From the NCBI RefSeq assembly GCF_014639235.1, contig NZ_BMFU01000001.1, forward strand, positions 62,001-126,000: a stretch of DNA of 64,000 bases. Reading direction: 5' to 3'. A model generated the notes under the pieces. The model saw only the letters and a program-made list of their open reading frames with translations. It did not search any database and was not told where the DNA came from. The stretch comes from Paenibacillus silvae. Its GTDB lineage: Bacteria; Bacillota; Bacilli; Paenibacillales; Paenibacillaceae. Below, piece after piece: positions 61,101-64,000 of the stretch (its first letter is position 1; each line of letters begins with the position of its first letter). A program made the translations under genes and the position numbers.

Positions 61101-64000
61101 ATCTGATTCACAGCCTGTTCCAGGGCGGACGGGTTCATATGGCCTTTCATTTTTAAAATAACACTCTGATTTAATGCGGCATTTGCATCTTCACCGTGAA
61201 GTGTAGTTAGTAATAATTGTTTTTGCTCCAAAGACAGCGGAACTTCCATAACAGGCGAAGCACCAGGAATAAAGCCCAACGCCTGCAGCTCACAGATTGT
61301 CTCTTTCACAATCCGGATGATTGTATTCATGTCCTCTATGGAATGGGCAGCCGATATAAAACAGTTGCGACCCTCCCAAATATATAAACCTTTATAGATT
61401 AAATGGTAGAAAAACAATTCCATATCCCCAAAGGAAATAAATCGGAATAGCGATCCGAAGTTCACCATCTGCATAGGTACATTGGATGTTTTAAAAAACT
61501 CATTTAATTCGTTTACAAGAACAGCTGTTTTTTCATTTAATTCCTGATATAAGGTTCCTGCTTCCGCTTGAAGATGCTGCAACACCCTTAACGTCACCCG
61601 CATGGTAAGAGGATGTGTGCAGAACGTTCCGCCAACAAAGGTTTTCTTATCTGCGTCTGAAGGGTACGATGAGTCACCGAAACTCCAAGTTCCTCCATCT
61701 ACGGCGTTCATAAATCGAGCCTTACCTGCAACGATGCCAATGGGCAGCCCGCCGCCAACCACTTTTCCATAGGTAACCAGATCGGCCTGAACGCCAAACC
61801 ATTCCTGTGCTCCGCCCAACCCGATTCTAAATCCGGTAATGACTTCGTCAAAAATAAGCGCAGTGCCCGATTGAGTAGTCAGCTCTCTTAGCTCTTGCAA
61901 AAACTGTGTTGGTTGAACATCCGGTCTCCGACTTTGCACCGGCTCAACAAGCACAGCAGCCAATTCATGCCCGATACTGCGAATCATCTCGAGTGATTGC
62001 GGATGGTTATAATTCAGAATAATCAAATCATCCATAAAGCTGTTCACAATACCAGGAGCCATGGGCAGTGCAGTAGATAATGCATTCCCGGGATTCGCTA
62101 CGCCTAGCACCCCATCATGTGTGCCATGATAGGAGCCGGAAAATAAAACAACCTTGGAACGCCCTGTTGCCGCCCTAGCCAAACGCAGCGCAACCATGAC
62201 AGCCTCTGTCCCTGAATTATAAAATGCGACACGCTCTACACCCGTCAGCTCTGAAATTTTCTCTGCCACATCTCCTGCCAAGTCTGACATTGGACCTAAT
62301 GGAGGCATCTGCCCTTGAATGCTGTCGGCCATTACATGTTGGATAAACGATGGATTATGACCAAACAGATTCACACCAAACCCCATCGTCAAATCCAGAT
62401 ATTCGTTCCCATCGATATCCCATATTCTGGACCCGTCAGAGCGTGTCGCAACAATAGGGTATACCATTTCCTTCCAGTAAGAACGAAATCCAGCGACATT
62501 GCGATTGTTGGCGTGCACGTAACGGGTTTGGTCTGTTTTTAGCTTGGAACCTTTCGTTTTAGCAGCATACTTTGCTATAAATTGTTCAATATACTGGTTC
62601 TGCAGCGCTGAGAATTCACTTTCTTCTTGAATTTTCAGTGATTGGTACGGTATAAAAGGCTTGATTTCCCCGGAGCCGGAATCAGATGTGACCTTTTCCG
62701 TTCCATTTTCTTCACTTTTTCCATGGGCTTTATCGTTTTCAATGTGTTCATTCTCTTTTGGTGGCACTTCTCTACGTTCTTTAACTTCATTAACTTCGTT
62801 ATGTTCATGCTGTTGTAGTTGCAAAGACGTCGCTTGAACAGCAGTTTGCTCACCCAAAAGAAAATTCAGGCTTTTTAATTGGGATTCCATCAGTTGAATG
62901 GCAGACAGAACAATTTGCTCCGAATTGGCTGATGGTTTGACCGGATTCGAATGCTGAACGGATGCAAGAGGTCGTTTTTCAGATTGCTCCTGCTCTGGCA
63001 TATCATCACTGTGTGTAGATATATCCATATTCTTTATATTTTCTGATACATATTGCACTAAAGAGTTGATGTTCGTAAGGGTCTCAAAAAACATCTCCAT
63101 CGGAATATGCAAGCCAAACGAGTCTGATATTTCTTTCTGGATTTGCACAAGAATGATGGAGTCCAGCCCCATCTGCAGAAAGTGGACATGTTCATCTAAC
63201 TCTTCCAGCTTCAGACCGGATGCACGGCTGATGCTTGTCTTGATTTTCAACTGCACATCATTTGTATTTTGCTGCATTTGAACCTCTCTCCTTTCTGCCC
63301 TATGCTCCGCAGGTATCGGTTGTTTGACTTCGATCCAACACCTCTTCTGTTCAAATGGATATAAAGGTAACGGGATTTTGGAGATGATTTCGCCATCATA
63401 GAATCTCTCCCAATCAATTACTGCCCCTCGTGTAAACATTTCTCCGAATGAACGTAATGATTCTGTTTTTGGCAGGGCATAGAGATGATCGAAAACAAGT
63501 GTTCTGTCTTTTTGGGCATAGCCAAAATAAACATCTGTCAGCTTGCTTTCTCCTTGAGCGATTTGTTCCAATTGTTCATACAGTTCCTCTACGCTCGTAA
63601 TTACGATCGCGAGCCGATAATCAAGACTGGCTCTTCCCCTGCTTGCTGTATAACAGATCTGTTGAATGCTAACATCACGATTCTCCCTGATAAACTGAAA
63701 ATACATGCTGACCAGGTCGTTCAGTGCCCGTTCATTCACAGCAGATAACACAAACAGATGAGGCTCTTGATCCGAAGTTTTGTGTACGGTTTTGGATGGA
63801 ACATATTCTTCGAGAACCACATGCGCGTTGGTACCGCTGAAGCCAAAAGAACTGACACCGCACCGTAAAGGTCGATCCTCCTCATTCAGATCCATCAACT
63901 CCTGATTCACATAAAAAGGAGAAGCTTCAAATTTCAAAGCAGGATTAGGGCTTTCAAAGTGAACCAATGGCGGAATCATTCGATGCTGCAGCATGAGAAC
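55109..64000 (-). CDS. Hybrid PKS-NRPS, mycosubtilin/iturin A-subunit-like, 5' end outside the window
   Basis: At least 2963 residues; the frame is open to the right edge, and the Met codon at 63994 is internal to a ketosynthase. Counting from it: KS end (1-65, SSFGFSGTNAHVVLEEY), a post-KS linker with no acyltransferase, ACP (QMGLDSIILV, Ser 279), a Glu/Lys-rich spacer (320-480), a PLP aminotransferase (490-905, Lys 744 in TYGKVVGGG), C1 (917-1345, HHIIADG), PCP1 (Ser 1413) with no A domain before it, C2 (1465-1890), A (1900-2400) with pocket D,A,K,D,L,G,V,V,D, the glutamate code of surfactin module 1, PCP2 (FDIGGNSLRA), and a terminal C3. KS-ACP-aminotransferase-C is the layout that starts beta-amino fatty acid lipopeptides. 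The acyltransferase must act in trans. Confidence 0.95.
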   Translation of the reverse strand, partial: VLMLQHRMIPPLVHFESPNPALKFEASPFYVNQELMDLNEEDRPLRCGVSSFGFSGTNAHVVLEEYVPSKTVHKTSDQEPHLFVLSAVNERALNDLVSMYFQFIRENRDVSIQQICYTASRGRASLDYRLAIVITSVEELYEQLEQIAQGESKLTDVYFGYAQKDRTLVFDHLYALPKTESLRSFGEMFTRGAVIDWERFYDGEIISKIPLPLYPFEQKRCWIEVKQPIPAEHRAERREVQMQQNTNDVQLKIKTSISRASGLKLEELDEHVHFLQMGLDSIILVQIQKEISDSFGLHIPMEMFFETLTNINSLVQYVSENIKNMDISTHSDDMPEQEQSEKRPLASVQHSNPVKPSANSEQIVLSAIQLMESQLKSLNFLLGEQTAVQATSLQLQQHEHNEVNEVKERREVPPKENEHIENDKAHGKSEENGTEKVTSDSGSGEIKPFIPYQSLKIQEESEFSALQNQYIEQFIAKYAAKTKGSKLKTDQTRYVHANNRNVAGFRSYWKEMVYPIVATRSDGSRIWDIDGNEYLDLTMGFGVNLFGHNPSFIQHVMADSIQGQMPPLGPMSDLAGDVAEKISELTGVERVAFYNSGTEAVMVALRLARAATGRSKVVLFSGSYHGTHDGVLGVANPGNALSTALPMAPGIVNSFMDDLIILNYNHPQSLEMIRSIGHELAAVLVEPVQSRRPDVQPTQFLQELRELTTQSGTALIFDEVITGFRIGLGGAQEWFGVQADLVTYGKVVGGGLPIGIVAGKARFMNAVDGGTWSFGDSSYPSDADKKTFVGGTFCTHPLTMRVTLRVLQHLQAEAGTLYQELNEKTAVLVNELNEFFKTSNVPMQMVNFGSLFRFISFGDMELFFYHLIYKGLYIWEGRNCFISAAHSIEDMNTIIRIVKETICELQALGFIPGASPVMEVPLSLEQKQLLLTTLHGEDANAALNQSVILKMKGHMNPSALEQAVNQMVERHEALRTVIHADRETQEIKQVMEFQCTWLDFSMYVGEKQEQEISQWLSANASEAFNLQSDEPLFRISLLKQAANQYVMVLTFHHIIADGWSVALFIQELEQIYSALVREVPVQLPEAIPFREYLTWQRLEHAKGAFAEGIQFWKDQFSLSFPSITLPTMQSNDLQKGYSGERYSIKLDQQLTAALRSLSIRNKNSLFVTMFAAFHLYLHQLTGQSMLVIGVPVAGQSHMGKNELMGNCVNIVPVHYAVLTEQSVSDHIVQLKETLALVMKHQQVPLTIVSEQLAPMHAPETRILFNMDRTIHYLQFEKLETEFMSYPIKHISYDLFLNITDVNHELYLDFDYNTDLIGHEMMTLWSEGFKALLQNMVSHPEAEISSLTLFSEQQQMRLHELYSLYQTERVAAVRRTAEFVHPANDIERELARIWEDVLSVEQVGRNDHFFDLGGNSLQATIMLSKVHQQFQQYISIVQLFRNKHLKELASLITGENVSAVVPIKPVDIKEFYETSSAQQRIYFLDQLEPNSVFQNMCGHLTVRGRIDEAGLIDALEKIVQRHEAFRTSFHLIDGELYQTIAPSIDFQAKRLELSHDSFEQHVKAFSRPFDCSQAPLIRAEFIRVDADHAEILIEMHHIISDGYSVGILANELIDAYDGRSVPEIKVDYKDFAAWQKDYVSGEGYKQQEKYWLDQFSGEIPILNLPTDYARTPHLTSAGSRLSFVLDQHLKQSLERLAKQTGTTLFMVLLAAYKLLLHRYTAQEDIIVGTPTSGRNHPDVEHMIGVFIQTVAIRSQPAGNKPFRSYLEEIKHQSLDALANQDYLFDNLVEKLNAQRETTGMALFNTMYIFHNTALNQRQEKDCSFKVREINVGVSLYDLMFIVEDDNECLEMHLNYKTELFAQSTIERMKTHLLHILRDIVIQPEVTLSDIQMLSEQEQNVLLHDFNASSIDYSRDQTIQERFEAQVERTPDQLAIGYGDQRLTYRRLNERANQLAHTLRAEGVCADQLVGIMTDRSIDMIVGIFGILKAGGAYVPLDPDSPEERIQHILLDSGATLLVTQKHLKHKVCFDGKIMDLNDEKTYAANLSNLKREEASVGSMQLAYVIYTSGTTGTPKGVMIEHAQVQHLVTSLYNQVIDNPHNGLHVALLAPYYFDASVKQIFGALLSGHALFVVDQETVGDGQELMNYYKRNQIDVTDGTPAHLKLLSRAKDVQGISLKYMLVGGEALSRQSVAEFTALFSLHHMTPPTIVNVYGPTECCVDAATYRIVQEELDIENGRDVLPIGRTLGNNRLYVLNKYEQVQPVGVAGELCISGDGVGRGYLNLPELTAEKFVRDPFVQGVTMYKTGDMARWLPDGNIEYLGRMDHQIKIRGYRIEVGEVEAALLHVPGVKEVIVIAHEHENGDKSLCAYFTSDITQTVGELKQMLSTRLPDYMVPAYFIQLDHMPLTSNGKINRRSLPLPQQNIQTGNEYIEARTSMEKTLLPIWQDVLGVNKIGVKDSFFDIGGNSLRATKLAYKINQSLNIRMSVRNVFEWQTMEQMAQFIDQMEKKQANLSIPQAQKKEYYPLSSAQMRMYIMGIKAGEELTYNMSGMFMMEGALDRTRLEEAFGQLVKRHESLRTAFKVIQGEPKQIIYPEVKFAIESIRATEEEVQDQIQQFIRTFDLGQAPLMRAGLVELRQDFHILLVDLHHIIADGLSVQMLMTELGQLYRGDKLSPLRIQYKDYAEWQQFQLQSDWMKKQEQYWLGVFSEQMPLLELPTDYERPETLSYAGDLLEIAVEDNIVAGLRKLEALTGTTLYMILLAAYTILLSKYSGQEDIVVGLPIAGRTHAELEPVMGMFVNTLAVRNQPAADKTFATYLLEVKEHMLNAYENQDYPFEELIKKMELTKDARRNPLFDTMLVLQNTGPSEMHMDGLTCVPCAPNNHVSKFDLTLYVTESDHHLDAAFEYSAVLFERTTVESMSQNLLLILTTICREPHIEINQIKLAEENQNKELLTDLIEMDFF

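Noticed and set aside
63992..63994. ATG at 63994 as the true start of the PKS-NRPS gene
   Set aside because: The frame continues to the window edge with Val-Leu before this Met, and the downstream residues are the middle of a ketosynthase domain. The start lies outside the window.
45251..64000. Polymyxin, fusaricidin or tridecaptin synthetase
   Set aside because: The KS-ACP-aminotransferase front and the Glu and Thr codes with two E domains do not fit those families. The layout is iturin-like.

Overview
The window looks like a chromosome segment from a Paenibacillus or a close relative in the Bacillales. The evidence is the gene order glnA-glnR-ynbB-hflX-spoVK ... hfq-miaA ... mutL-mutS ... 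cotE, which follows the Bacillus backbone. Spore genes (spoVK, cotE), a tyrosine T-box and a large lipopeptide-type megasynthase point the same way. Species cannot be fixed from sequence alone.

Region 1 (1-4500) is an AT-rich island end. It holds short unrecognised membrane proteins, a frameshifted DUF1643 gene, degraded DNA with an orphan terminator, and a tyrosine integrase. The integrase's last codons form one arm of a perfect 13-bp inverted repeat beside glnA. Region 2 (4540-24960, all minus strand) is housekeeping: nitrogen control (glnA, glnR, each with a GlnR-type box), hflX, spoVK, DUF402, PBP1A, hfq, miaA, a methyltransferase, mutL/mutS, a phage-type amidoligase, cotE and an ArAE-type exporter.

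Region 3 (24960-39940) is mixed metabolism. It holds a 25-bp degenerate tandem repeat, a NitT/TauT-type ABC operon with a possible ribosome-site-sequestering hairpin, M32 carboxypeptidase, beta-carbonic anhydrase, PadR, a Tim44-like protein with DUF2653, tyrS with its T-box, a DUF4375/Imm63 pair, selO, a Dabb protein, an AraC/EamA pair and an RluF-type pseudouridine synthase.

Region 4 (40130-44845) is a plus-strand operon of MFS transporter, class III aminotransferase, zinc dehydrogenase and HAD phosphatase. The enzyme set matches the transaminase-phosphatase-dehydrogenase logic of azasugar biosynthesis. A YjfB-type motility gene with a sigma-D-like promoter follows.

Region 5 (45191-64000, minus strand, open at the right edge) is an iturin/mycosubtilin-like hybrid PKS-NRPS. 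The first protein runs KS(end)-no AT-ACP-aminotransferase-C-PCP-C-A(Glu)-PCP-C. The second runs half-C-A(unassigned)-PCP-E-C-A(Thr)-PCP-E-C and ends at a terminator with no thioesterase. An adenylation-less C-PCP unit, Glu and D-Thr positions and a missing terminal subunit set it apart from the textbook iturin line. It is the best candidate in the window for an undescribed system.
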